Shown: positions 8,761-16,460 of the stretch, one piece after another
Position numbering within the stretch: position 1 is the first letter of the stretch
Layout: every line of letters begins with the position of its first letter
NCBI GenBank assembly: GCA_023435305.1
Contig: JAEYRV010000013.1
Coordinates: 1-33,159 of the forward strand
Reading direction: 5' to 3'
Source of the DNA: Bacillota bacterium
Lineage (GTDB): Bacteria; Bacillota; Clostridia; Acetivibrionales; DTU013
DNA: 33,159 nt
The notes under the pieces: generated by a model
Seen by the model: the letters and a program-made list of their open reading frames with translations, nothing else
What the model was told of the DNA's origin: nothing
Database searches by the model: none
Program-made: the position numbers and the translations under genes

Positions 8761-9798
8761 TCATATTCCCTTGATCACTCCGTCCATATCCCAAAGATCG
8801 GTCCAGTCCTTAGCGCCTTCCCACAGGAAGACCTGTCCCTTTATCAGACGGCAGTTGCGGTCTGCTTTTTCAATATCGCGCATTTCATCTTCGGTAAGCG
8901 GCTCTGTAACAGTGCAAAGCAGATTGCTGAGCAGATGGCTTCTTGATGTCGAGAAGGGAATAGGGATCTGCCCTCTTTGTACAGCCCACTTGAGGCAAAC
9001 GATGGCGGGATGTACATTGAGACGTTCGGCGATCCTGATGATCACCGGATCCTCCGTGTCAGCCGTATCATCGGCAGTCCTGTCACGCTCAGGCCGTTTC
9101 GGCGAGCCCACCGGACAGTAGCCTATGGATACTATTTTCTGCCCGAGACAATACCGGAAGAGTTCGGGCTGCTGAAAATGAGGATGCAGCTCCATTTCAT
9201 TGACGGCAGGCCGTATCCTGGCATCCCTGAGGAGCAGCTCCAGTTTGGGAACAGTCATGTTGGATGTACCTATGTGCCTGACCAGTCCGGCATCCACCAG
9301 ACGTTCCATCTGATGCCAGACCTTCATATAATTTTCATGTATATACGGGACTGCATTCGGATCCCTTGAGTCGCCTCCGACTCCGGGAGCGTGGTAATTG
9401 GGGAAGGGCCAGTGGATCAGGTAAAGATCCAGATATTCCAGTCTCAGATCCTTAAGTGACCTGGCACAGGAAATAAGTACATCTCCGTCGCCGTGCATAT
9501 CGTTCCAGAGCTTTGATGTAATGAATAGTTCTTCTCTTTTTATACCGTTATCCATGGCTTCTTGCAAAGATTCACCGATCAGGTGCTCATTGCCATATAC
9601 AGCTGCGCAGTCGATATGACGGTAACCCATTTCGATGGCCTCTTTGACTGCAAATGCGATATCTTCACTGCTATAGCAGTCTGAACCAAAGGTGCCGAGA
9701 CCGATGCCGGGTATTTTTGCACCTGTATACAGGACTTTTTGCGGGACCAGATTCGGATCGATGCCATCATCGGCGATTTTGAACTGTCTTTTACCCAT
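8761..9798 (-). CDS. Aldo/keto reductase
   Basis: This soluble TIM-barrel oxidoreductase reduces aldehydes or ketones, usually with NADPH. The catalytic tetrad is complete: Asp63 and Tyr68 (DCAAVYGNE), Lys96 (TSKLWN) and His129 (LIHWPF). The opening GIGLGTFGSD strand and the late IPIPFSTSRSHLLSN cofactor segment also fit. At 345 residues it is slightly longer than typical members, through an N-terminal extension of about 25 residues. It is first in a two-gene operon with the zinc dehydrogenase. A TTGACA-16-TAGAAT promoter lies 55-85 bases upstream and is overlapped by a perfect inverted repeat, suggesting inducible repression. Confidence 0.92.
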   Translation of the reverse strand: MGKRQFKIADDGIDPNLVPQKVLYTGAKIPGIGLGTFGSDCYSSEDIAFAVKEAIEMGYRHIDCAAVYGNEHLIGESLQEAMDNGIKREELFITSKLWNDMHGDGDVLISCARSLKDLRLEYLDLYLIHWPFPNYHAPGVGGDSRDPNAVPYIHENYMKVWHQMERLVDAGLVRHIGTSNMTVPKLELLLRDARIRPAVNEMELHPHFQQPELFRYCLGQKIVSIGYCPVGSPKRPERDRTADDTADTEDPVIIRIAERLNVHPAIVCLKWAVQRGQIPIPFSTSRSHLLSNLLCTVTEPLTEDEMRDIEKADRNCRLIKGQVFLWEGAKDWTDLWDMDGVIKGI

Positions 9799-9835
9799 AA
9801 GACAACCTTTCTGACCTGCATAGTCTGTTCAGATT

Positions 9836-9859
9836 TAGAATAGTTATGATACTATTCTA
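9836..9859. promoter_or_regulatory. Perfect inverted repeat, candidate operator
   Basis: TAGAATAGT (9836-9844) and ACTATTCTA (9851-9859) are perfect 9-bp arms around a 6-base spacer. The right arm covers the -10 hexamer of the minus-strand promoter, so a bound dimer would block RNA polymerase. The regulator is not identified. Confidence 0.65.
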
Positions 9860-9881
9860 GCAAATATGGACGCAATGTCAA
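9854..9881 (-). promoter_or_regulatory. Strong sigma-A promoter of the aldo/keto reductase operon
   Basis: On the minus strand, consensus TTGACA (9881-9876) is followed after 16 bases by TAGAAT (9859-9854), which is also preceded by a TG-n extended -10 motif. The expected start is near 9847, inside the inverted repeat. Confidence 0.75.
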
Positions 9882-9936
9882 TGCAGGTCATCTCCCGGGT
9901 ACGATCCGGCAGGCTGCTATATTGGCCGGGGTTTTA

Positions 9937-10377
9937 TCATTTCACATAGTGTATCTTTGCCTCATCAAATCTGTTTGAGGGTTCAGGACTTTCTGCCGGG
10001 TAACCGACAGCGATCAGTGAAAATGGCTTGAGATTCACAGGCAGCTTTATGATGCTCCTTATCATATCAGAATCCGAGCCGCCCCTTGGATTGATGCCCT
10101 GCCAGACAGCGCCAAGCCCAATTGCAGCTGCAGCAAGCAGTATATTTTGTGTGGCAGCCGAACAATCCTGCTCCCAATAAAACTCCAGCTTTGCTGCTTC
10201 AGGCTCTCCGCACACAAGTATTGCAAGCGGTGCGCCCCTAAGATTATGAAAACCCGAATGGATTTCTGCCAGTTCACTTAATTTTTGATCCTTAAGAACA
10301 AATTTTGAAGCAAATTCCTGTTTGCAGAAGTAAATTTGAGACCATTCATGGACAGCAAGTGTTGCATATATGACCAA
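9937..10377 (-). pseudogene. 5'-truncated nitroreductase-family gene
   Basis: The surviving C-terminal two thirds match FMN-dependent nitroreductases: APLAILVCGE, then DCSAATQNILLAAAAIGLGAVW, then a GYPAESPEP segment and a basic tail HYVK. The N-terminal flavin-phosphate motif (RRSxR) expected in the first 15 residues is missing in every frame I checked, and the APSxxNxQPW region is degenerate (YATLAVHEWS). The only start available at the left of the frame is a TTG at 10377 without a ribosome site. The frame stays open to about 10450, into a tandem duplication. The product is probably inactive. It faces a regulator remnant that also lacks its 5' end. Confidence 0.7.
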
Positions 10378-10390
10378 ATCATACAGCTCT

Positions 10391-10499
10391 GATGAGGCGG
10401 CGGGAACAACAACCAGCGGTATTGGTGTCGTTAGTACAGCTTAGACGAGGCGATGGGAACAACAACCGATGGCAGTGGTGTTGTCAGTAGTGCATCTTG
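10391..10499. repeat. Imperfect tandem duplication of ~54 bp
   Basis: A unit starting GATGAGGCGGCGGGAACAAC (10391-10443) is repeated as GACGAGGCGATGGGAACAAC (10444-10499). Many differences fall at one codon position, so each copy reads as a similar peptide on either strand: plus DEAxGTTTxGxGVVSxA, minus TTPxPxVVVPxASSxLY. This suggests the unit once coded, but I recognise neither peptide. Confidence 0.7.
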
Positions 10500-10646
10500 A
10501 AATGTGGACGGCGGCTGGCTTTTGCTTTCATTGAAGAGAGTGATTCTGTCTGAGCTGTTTGGAGGACAGTTCGCGAATCAGCCTGCGAATCAGTCCGAAT
10601 GTAAATCAGACATCATTCTGTCATCATCTGCTTTACTATAAAATCC

Positions 10647-10871
10647 ACTTGGATGAATTTTCAATTAGGGGCAGCAATTTGGTTCAGTAATGTTGACATA
10701 ATGCTGAATAACTCGAATTATGTATTCTAAATGTGGAATAAATTCAATAAAATAGACGATAATCCTGCCCCTAATTGAAAAATCATCCAAGTAGACAGAG
10801 GAGAGCTGCCTCTAATTGAAAATTCATCCAAGTAGACAGAGGAGAGCTGCCCCTAATTGAAAATTCATCCA
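10647..10871. repeat. Four-copy repeat: one inverted plus three tandem at 41-bp period
   Basis: A 25-28 base motif reads ACTTGGATGAATTTTCAATT and on to GGGGCAG at 10647-10674. Its reverse complement recurs at 10765-10792, 10806-10833 and 10847-10871, exactly 41 bases apart, with a shared AGACAGAGGAGAG spacer. About 90 bases separate the inverted arms. The pattern is like the repeat at 1493-1626 in style but not in sequence, and may be a decayed non-autonomous mobile element. Confidence 0.85.
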
Positions 10872-10949
10872 GACGGCAAGAATTTTTCAGGTTATCCCCC
10901 TGTCTTTATATGGATTTCGGAGAAAATATAGTATACTATTATTTAAAAA

Positions 10950-11132
10950 ATGCTGACACAGCAATTGCGGGATCTGGAGTCAAACGGACTGATACAAAGG
11001 AAGGTTTATCCCCAGGTGCCTCCGAAAGTAGAGTACTCACTCACTGAGATCGGAAGCAGCCTGGTGCCGGTTTTACATGAAATGAATAAATGGGGCACTG
11101 ACTTTGTATACAAAAATTGTGAATGTGAATGA
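10950..11132 (+). pseudogene. 5'-truncated HxlR-type regulator
   Basis: The 60 residues match the C-terminal half of HxlR-family winged-helix regulators: MLTQQLRDLESNGLI (recognition helix), RKVYPQVPPKVEYSLTEIG (wing) and a final dimer helix. Full-length members have about 100-120 residues and begin with a CPV motif and helices that are absent here. An in-frame stop lies two codons before the ATG, so the N-terminal half is gone. No ribosome site precedes the ATG. HxlR proteins often control neighbouring redox enzymes, which fits the facing nitroreductase remnant. Its stop overlaps an upstream ATG of the next gene. Confidence 0.75.
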
Positions 11133-11146
11133 AAGAGGTAAAAGTG

Positions 11147-11494
11147 ATGAATAAGACTGCAAAGATAATCAGCAATACTATTTATGTCATAGGCGTTATC
11201 ATTACTGTCACCCTTGGCGGTATCTCACTTTTCGGTTCAACCCAAATAGTAAACCCCGAAGCTATGCTGCCCTTTACATGGAAAGAGCAGGCATTCATAT
11301 GGCTTGCTTTTGGGGCAATACCCATGATGTTGGCGTGTATGGCTGTTTATAAGTTCAATGAGATAAAAAGCAGCGCCAACAAAAAACGAAATTTCGTTCT
11401 TATCTTCCTGCCGGGCCTTATCTGCTGTGCTTGTGCGCTTTTTGTCATCGGTGTGCTGAGTGTCGGAATGGTGAACAGCTTCCTGATTCATTGA
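11147..11494 (+). CDS. Small three-helix membrane protein, function unknown
   Basis: This 115-residue protein has three hydrophobic segments, at about 9-30 (IYVIGVIITVTLGGISLFG), 48-67 (AFIWLAFGAIPMMLACMAVY) and 83-107 (FVLIFLPGLICCACALFVIG), with a basic loop SSANKKRN between the last two. I recognise no catalytic motif or family. The ATG at 11147 has AGAGG at 11134-11138 with good spacing; an earlier in-frame ATG at 11129 overlaps the HxlR stop (ATGA) and would suggest past translational coupling. Its end overlaps by 7 bases the convergent pyruvate-kinase-domain remnant. Confidence 0.7.
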   Translation: MNKTAKIISNTIYVIGVIITVTLGGISLFGSTQIVNPEAMLPFTWKEQAFIWLAFGAIPMMLACMAVYKFNEIKSSANKKRNFVLIFLPGLICCACALFVIGVLSVGMVNSFLIH

Positions 11495-11706
11495 TTGTTA
11501 TATGGTGTGCAGATGATTTCATTTACACGAAGGCTTTGGATATTTCTGGTAGTTAAAGCCTGCATCAAAAGTGCTGTATTGGCATTTGCTCCTGTCCCTG
11601 CGATTGCGAGCACAGATTCGCCTGTATTTACGAGACCCCCATCAGCAGCCATCAGTGTTATTTCATAGCATACCTTCACTCCCTCGCTGAAGCAGCGAAG
11701 AAAGTC
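11488..11706 (-). pseudogene. Remnant of a pyruvate-kinase alpha/beta-domain protein
   Basis: The frame reads DFLRCFSEGVKVCYEITLMA, then ADGGLV and VLAIAGTG and a final EIICTP. This matches the last third of a family of about 190-residue proteins made only of the pyruvate kinase C-terminal alpha/beta domain. A TAA lies in frame immediately upstream (11707-11709 on the complementary strand), so the first 120 or so residues are missing. The stretch TALLMQALTTRNIQSL has also drifted from the usual ADTALVLKPANSHNFFDLK pattern. A GTG at 11679 could start a 63-residue peptide, but it has no ribosome site. Confidence 0.6.
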
Positions 11707-12014
11707 TTATCGGTAACTTGATCTGCAGTTGGCAGGTTATATAGAGGGAGAGTAAATAAGTGCTTTGGCAAAAAGCTATGATGGAGAACTCTGTGTGCGA
11801 ATTCTAAGGAATTGTACAAAATAATGTAGAAATATGTTATAATAAGTAAAAGTTTAGCGAATAAATCAGAACATATTTTCAGTTCATGAATCGGATCCTC
11901 CAGGCTGACCAACAGATATCTCTTTTAGCGGCCGATGGTTCCTTTATGTAAGATAGAAGAAGCCTGTATATGTATTTGTCTTGTGCACAGATCTGGTTGT
12001 GGGGAGGTTATCCA
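11707..12014. other. Leader region of the first SLH protein gene
   Basis: These 308 bases contain no supported gene. They hold an extended -10 promoter near 11838 and a leader of about 165 bases. The segment around 11890-11945 (CGGATCCTCCAGGC ... GGCCGATGG) was compared with cyclic-di-GMP-I riboswitches, but the essential AGGGCAAA and GCAAAGC elements are absent. Confidence 0.5.
11835..11843 (+). promoter_or_regulatory. Extended -10 promoter of the first SLH gene
   Basis: TGTTATAAT is a perfect extended -10 element (TATAAT at 11838-11843). A TTGTAC at 11812-11817 is 20 bases upstream, too far for a normal -35, so the extended element probably does most of the work. Confidence 0.6.
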
Positions 12015-15000
12015 ATGCTGAACAAACTATTGTCGACTCTGTTGATACTGACTCTTTTTCTGGGCTTGATGCCCGTTGAAAGTACTGCCGCCATGGGCGG
12101 CAGTGCTTTATTTTTTGACGTGCCTGACAACTGGTCCACTGAGGCTTTGGAGAGTGCAGCGGCAAATGGCCTTCTTACAGGCTACGAGGGAAGGATAATG
12201 CCGGACAGTCCTCTGACAAGAGCCCAAATGGCAGCCATCATAACACGGGCCTTTGGTGCCATAGAGGAAGGTGACATCTCCTCCTATACGGATGTCAAAA
12301 GCACGGACTGGTTTGCCGGCAGCATGGCAAAGGCATATAAAATGGGCGTGATGCAGGGCAACGCCGGAAAAATGGATCCCAACAGCAACATGACCCGCGA
12401 GCAGTTCTTTGCGGTGCTGGCAAGAGCGCTCAGGCTTGAACCAGCTGCGGCTCTCAATGGAACATTTTCGGACGAAGGTGAAATATCCAGCTGGGCCAGA
12501 GGTGATGTATATACTCTGGTAAATGCCGGTTACATAAAGGGTTCGAATGGTAAACTGAACCCCCGGGCAAATATCAGCAGGGCCGAATTTGCGCAAATCA
12601 TGCACAATATCATCAAACAGTACATAAGCAGAGCCAGTGAGTACACAAATGCAGCCGACGGGAACATCATGGTAAATGTACCCGGTGTGACTTTGAAAAA
12701 TATCATGGTAAATGGTGATCTGATCGTTGGTGATGGTGTCGGTGAAGGGAACCTGAAACTGGATAATGTCACAGTCAAGGGAAAACTGCTTGTCCGCGGC
12801 GGAGGTAAGAACTCAGTTATCATTAATGGCGGCGGAGTGGAGGAAAATGTGATCGTTGCCAAAGTAGACGGAAATATCCGGATTTCCGTCGATGGCGGCG
12901 CTGAGATTGATGTGATCGTTATAGAAGATGGAAAGGATGAGGTGATCATCGAAGGTGATGTCGGCACTATCATAGTGAATGTGCCGAATGTCCGGCTGAT
13001 CATCCGAAATGCCGCAGTCAACAGGCTCGATGTCGATTGTAATGGCGCGTCCTATATTACGGTTGCCGAAAGCGGAAGAATATCAAATGTGGTGATAGGA
13101 AGCGAAGCCAAAGGAACAACTATAAATGTCAGCGGACATGCGGCAAATATCGAGACATCGGCGCCGGATTCGACGATATCAGGAGATGGATCAGTCGGCA
13201 AGGTAACCGTCAATGCAGGTGCGAACAATACTTCGGTCACCACTCCGGAGACTGCAATTACCAACAAAGGCGCTTCCGGTGTGGCAGCGGGCGGTGACAA
13301 ACCAGTGCCGCAATATGGCAGTGCGACGAATAACAATGATGGGTCGGATATCCAGACCGATTCTCCTGCGGGTTCAGGAGGCAGTGGGCCATCGAACGGC
13401 GGAGGACCATCAGACACTGGCGGGCCATCCTATGTGACAGTAAGTGCAGTTAGTGTGGGAGGTATGGCTATAGCCGGAGAAACACTGACAGCAAATGCTA
13501 TCCCATTAGGAGCTTCGTTAATTTACCAATGGCAGCTGAACGACAGCGCAGACGGCACATATGCCGATATCAGCGGAGCAACAGGCAACACTTATGTACT
13601 TGCTGCCGAAGATGCGGGCAATTGGATCAGGGTAAAGGCAACAGGAACGGGCAACTATATCGGAACAGTTACCAGTGCGGCATTCGGCCCGATAAAGTCG
13701 CCGCATGAAACAGCTTTAACCATGAGTGCAGCCGATGTGGGAGTAACTGAAGGTGAGCAGTTCACCATGGCGCTGACAGTCCGGGGCAATGTAGCGTATG
13801 AAGACAGGAACAACATGGTACGGTTCTATGGGGTGATACCTGACATTACCGGCAGTGCCATCGAGTTTAGGACAATACCGGACGGAGACAACCCGGAAAT
13901 CGTTACAGATGAGACTGAGCGGGGTTATATAGGCGCCGATGCAGATGATTTGGTCCTGGCCTGGGGTTCCGCGGAGGGAACACCGCTAAGTGAAATTGAT
14001 ATCAGCAATACATCTCCAGCAGCATTAAGTTTTACGGCAGTGATCAACGAGACAGGCAACTACAGAGTGACCTTTGTGTCATATGATATTACCGGCCGTA
14101 AGCAGCTGAACAGTGTAAACGAAACAGTTTCAATAACCGTAGCTGATATGCAGGGATTAGCCATCGAAGGAAGCGTTGAGGTTGGAGGAGAACTTACCGC
14201 GGCAGGTATTATACCTGCTTATGCTCCTGTAACTTACCAATGGCTTAGGAATGGAGTGCCTATTGAAGGAGCTGCAGGCAAAACCTACACGATAACAGTT
14301 GCTGATGTAGGCAGATACATAAGTGTGATAGCGTCATACGGTGCAGAAAGCAAGACCAGTGAGCCGACAATAATGGTCACAATAGGTGACGGCTCAGCAG
14401 AAAATCCTTATGCCGTAGCCACAGCAGAGCAGCTTGACGGATATGTAAGAGCAAACCCAAACAAACACTATGTGCAAATCGGTGAAATCGATTTGAACAG
14501 TTACAGCAATTGGGATCCACTTCCTTTATTCAGCGGAGTATTCGATGGGAATGGCTATACGATCAGCAATTTAAAAATAGATCGTTCGGAAATAGATAAT
14601 GTAGGTCTGTTTTCAAGCTTGAATGGCGGAGAATTGAGCAATATCAAGCTGGAAGATGTGGATGTAAAAGGCAGGCATAATGTCGGCGGTCTGGCGGGAA
14701 GTAAATATAACGGCAGTACAATCAGAGACTCTTATGTCAGCGGCAGCGTGACCGGCAGCAATTATGTCGGCGGCATAAGCGGTGTGTCGGGGACGATAGA
14801 TTATTCCGGCGGTACAATCAATAACTCTTATGCTAACTGCAGCGTGACCGGCTACGATTATGTCGGCGGAATTGTTGGGAGTAGTGAAGATCCCATTAAT
14901 AATTCCTGCGCCAGCGGCAGTGTGACCGGCAACAGTCATGTAGGTGGTTTGACGGGGTATCTGCGTGATATCATTAAGAACTCATATGTTACTTGCAGTG

Positions 15001-16460
15001 TGTCTGGTGATAACACGGTCGGCGGTCTTGTAGGGTGGTATCAAAATGGAGGAATACTTTACAGCTATGCCGTCGGAAGAGTCACAGGCAGCTCGGAAAC
15101 AGGCGGCTTAGTGGGAGACAGTCCTTTTGCTTGTTATACAGGGTACTGCTATTATGACTCGGAAACCGTCGGACAAACCGACATAGGGAAAGGAGAACCG
15201 CGAACCTCCACGCAGATGAAAGAGGGAATAGCTGGCAGCGTAATAGGCGGAGTCAGTATCTATACTGAATGGAATACTGATATTTGGGACTTTGGAAACG
15301 GTGATGAATATCCTGTTTTGAAAGACGTGTATGGACAGGGAGGAAATACTTCGGGAGTGATCATATCAGGCAAAGCAGTGTTTGGGGAAACGCTTTCTGT
15401 CATTGGTTCAATACCTGCCGGGCCTGCAGTGACTTACCAGTGGCTGAGAAACGGAGCATCCATAGAAGGCGCTACCGGGAAAACTTACACGTTGCGAAAT
15501 AACGATATAGGCAGACATATAAGTGTGAGGGTATCATCAGTTACTGAAACTAAGACCAGCAACCGGACAAAAATGGTTTCAAAGGGCGACGGATCAGCCG
15601 GAAATCCATATGCCGTAGCTACAGCGGAGCAGCTTAATACCTTCGTAAGAGAGAACGGGTATGAATGTTATGAGCAAATAGAAGATATTGATCTGTCCGG
15701 TTATGACAACTGGGAGCCCCTTCATGAGTTCAGTGGAGAATATGACGGAAAAGGTCATGCAATAAGCCATTTGAAAATAAACCGACCAAATGAAGTATAT
15801 GTGGGTTTGTTTTGGATGATGAGTCAAGGTGAATTAAGAAACATTAGTCTGGAAGGTGTGGATGTAACAGGTAACAGTATTGCCGGTGGCCTGGTTGGAG
15901 GTATTCATAGCTATGTCTTTGGGGTGGTCAATATCAAGAACTCGTGTGTCAGTGGCAGTGTGTCCGGTAACTGTGTCGGAGGATTGGTGGGGTATATTGA
16001 AGCAAATTCTGAAAGAGGTACTATCAGTAACTCTTATGCCTATTGTGAAGTATCCGGCAATGAACGTGTCGGCGGTCTGGTGGGGAGTAACAGTGGGTAT
16101 ACTATTGAGAACTCATATGCCGGCGGTAATGTGTCCGGCAACAAATATGTCGGAGGTCTGATGGGATATAGCGACACAGGTGCTGCCATCTATAACTGTT
16201 ATGCTACCGGAGAGGTTACAGGTACTTCGAATACGGGAGGATTGATTGGTGGGTATTCTGGCAGCATTACGGCCAGTTACTATGATTCCACAACTACCAA
16301 ACAAACCGACACCGGCAAAGGAGAACCACGCACCACCGGGCAGATGGTGAAAGGAACGGCTGACAGTGAGGTCGATGGAGTTCAGATCTATACAGGCTGG
16401 AGCACTGATATTTGGGACTTCGGAGATGATGATGACTATCCTGTCCTCAAGTTTGATTGA
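12015..16460 (+). CDS. SLH-anchored surface protein with Ig-like and GLUG repeats
   Basis: This 1481-residue exported protein starts with a signal peptide (MLNKLLSTLLILTLFLGLMP, cleavage near STAA). Three SLH domains (about 31-80, 90-140, 150-205) should bind pyruvylated wall polysaccharide. Residues about 215-415 are short valine/asparagine-rich strand repeats resembling a beta-helix, followed by a Gly/Ser linker. An Ig-like domain (about 475-560) and a beta domain (about 565-705) precede two tandem modules (about 712-1109 and 1112-1481). Each module is an Ig-like domain (VTYQWLRNG), a GDGSAxNPYAVATAEQL segment and several GLUG repeats (VGGLxG). GGGGAGGT at 12001-12008 fixes the start. A role in adhesion or carbohydrate contact is likely but unproven. 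Confidence 0.9.
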   Translation: MLNKLLSTLLILTLFLGLMPVESTAAMGGSALFFDVPDNWSTEALESAAANGLLTGYEGRIMPDSPLTRAQMAAIITRAFGAIEEGDISSYTDVKSTDWFAGSMAKAYKMGVMQGNAGKMDPNSNMTREQFFAVLARALRLEPAAALNGTFSDEGEISSWARGDVYTLVNAGYIKGSNGKLNPRANISRAEFAQIMHNIIKQYISRASEYTNAADGNIMVNVPGVTLKNIMVNGDLIVGDGVGEGNLKLDNVTVKGKLLVRGGGKNSVIINGGGVEENVIVAKVDGNIRISVDGGAEIDVIVIEDGKDEVIIEGDVGTIIVNVPNVRLIIRNAAVNRLDVDCNGASYITVAESGRISNVVIGSEAKGTTINVSGHAANIETSAPDSTISGDGSVGKVTVNAGANNTSVTTPETAITNKGASGVAAGGDKPVPQYGSATNNNDGSDIQTDSPAGSGGSGPSNGGGPSDTGGPSYVTVSAVSVGGMAIAGETLTANAIPLGASLIYQWQLNDSADGTYADISGATGNTYVLAAEDAGNWIRVKATGTGNYIGTVTSAAFGPIKSPHETALTMSAADVGVTEGEQFTMALTVRGNVAYEDRNNMVRFYGVIPDITGSAIEFRTIPDGDNPEIVTDETERGYIGADADDLVLAWGSAEGTPLSEIDISNTSPAALSFTAVINETGNYRVTFVSYDITGRKQLNSVNETVSITVADMQGLAIEGSVEVGGELTAAGIIPAYAPVTYQWLRNGVPIEGAAGKTYTITVADVGRYISVIASYGAESKTSEPTIMVTIGDGSAENPYAVATAEQLDGYVRANPNKHYVQIGEIDLNSYSNWDPLPLFSGVFDGNGYTISNLKIDRSEIDNVGLFSSLNGGELSNIKLEDVDVKGRHNVGGLAGSKYNGSTIRDSYVSGSVTGSNYVGGISGVSGTIDYSGGTINNSYANCSVTGYDYVGGIVGSSEDPINNSCASGSVTGNSHVGGLTGYLRDIIKNSYVTCSVSGDNTVGGLVGWYQNGGILYSYAVGRVTGSSETGGLVGDSPFACYTGYCYYDSETVGQTDIGKGEPRTSTQMKEGIAGSVIGGVSIYTEWNTDIWDFGNGDEYPVLKDVYGQGGNTSGVIISGKAVFGETLSVIGSIPAGPAVTYQWLRNGASIEGATGKTYTLRNNDIGRHISVRVSSVTETKTSNRTKMVSKGDGSAGNPYAVATAEQLNTFVRENGYECYEQIEDIDLSGYDNWEPLHEFSGEYDGKGHAISHLKINRPNEVYVGLFWMMSQGELRNISLEGVDVTGNSIAGGLVGGIHSYVFGVVNIKNSCVSGSVSGNCVGGLVGYIEANSERGTISNSYAYCEVSGNERVGGLVGSNSGYTIENSYAGGNVSGNKYVGGLMGYSDTGAAIYNCYATGEVTGTSNTGGLIGGYSGSITASYYDSTTTKQTDTGKGEPRTTGQMVKGTADSEVDGVQIYTGWSTDIWDFGDDDDYPVLKFD
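14150..16457 (+). repeat. Tandem duplication of an Ig + GLUG module (~1.1 kb each)
   Basis: Inside the SLH protein, 14150-15340 and 15352-16457 encode parallel modules. Both run VTYQWLRNG, GKTYT, GDGSAxNPYAVATAEQL, then GLUG repeats, and close with IYTxWxTDIWDFG and DxxxYPVLK. Protein similarity is clear while the DNA has drifted, so the duplication is old rather than an assembly artefact. Confidence 0.85.

Larger units (their letters stand above)
10378..10949. other. Repeat-rich replacement DNA between two truncated genes
   Basis: These 572 bases hold no intact gene. They contain a tandem duplication (10391-10499), a small 12-base tandem (GCGAATCAG) near 10572-10597, and a four-copy inverted/direct repeat (10647-10871). 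A TTGACA at 10693-10698 lies between inverted copies but has only a weak AATTAT at the right distance. The 12-bp palindrome ATAGTATACTAT is at 10928-10939, just before the HxlR remnant. Confidence 0.6.

Noticed and set aside
9904..9934. CCGGC...GCCGG hairpin followed by GGTTTTA
   Set aside because: The T-run is short and on the plus strand, where no gene ends; on the minus strand no T-run follows.
10765..10871. CRISPR array
   Set aside because: There are only three regular copies, the spacer is identical between copies, and no cas gene is present.
11843..11960. Possible cyclic-di-GMP riboswitch before the first SLH gene
   Set aside because: CCTCCAGGC and GCCGATGG loosely resemble parts of the class I motif, but the core AGGGCAAA and GCAAAGC elements are absent.
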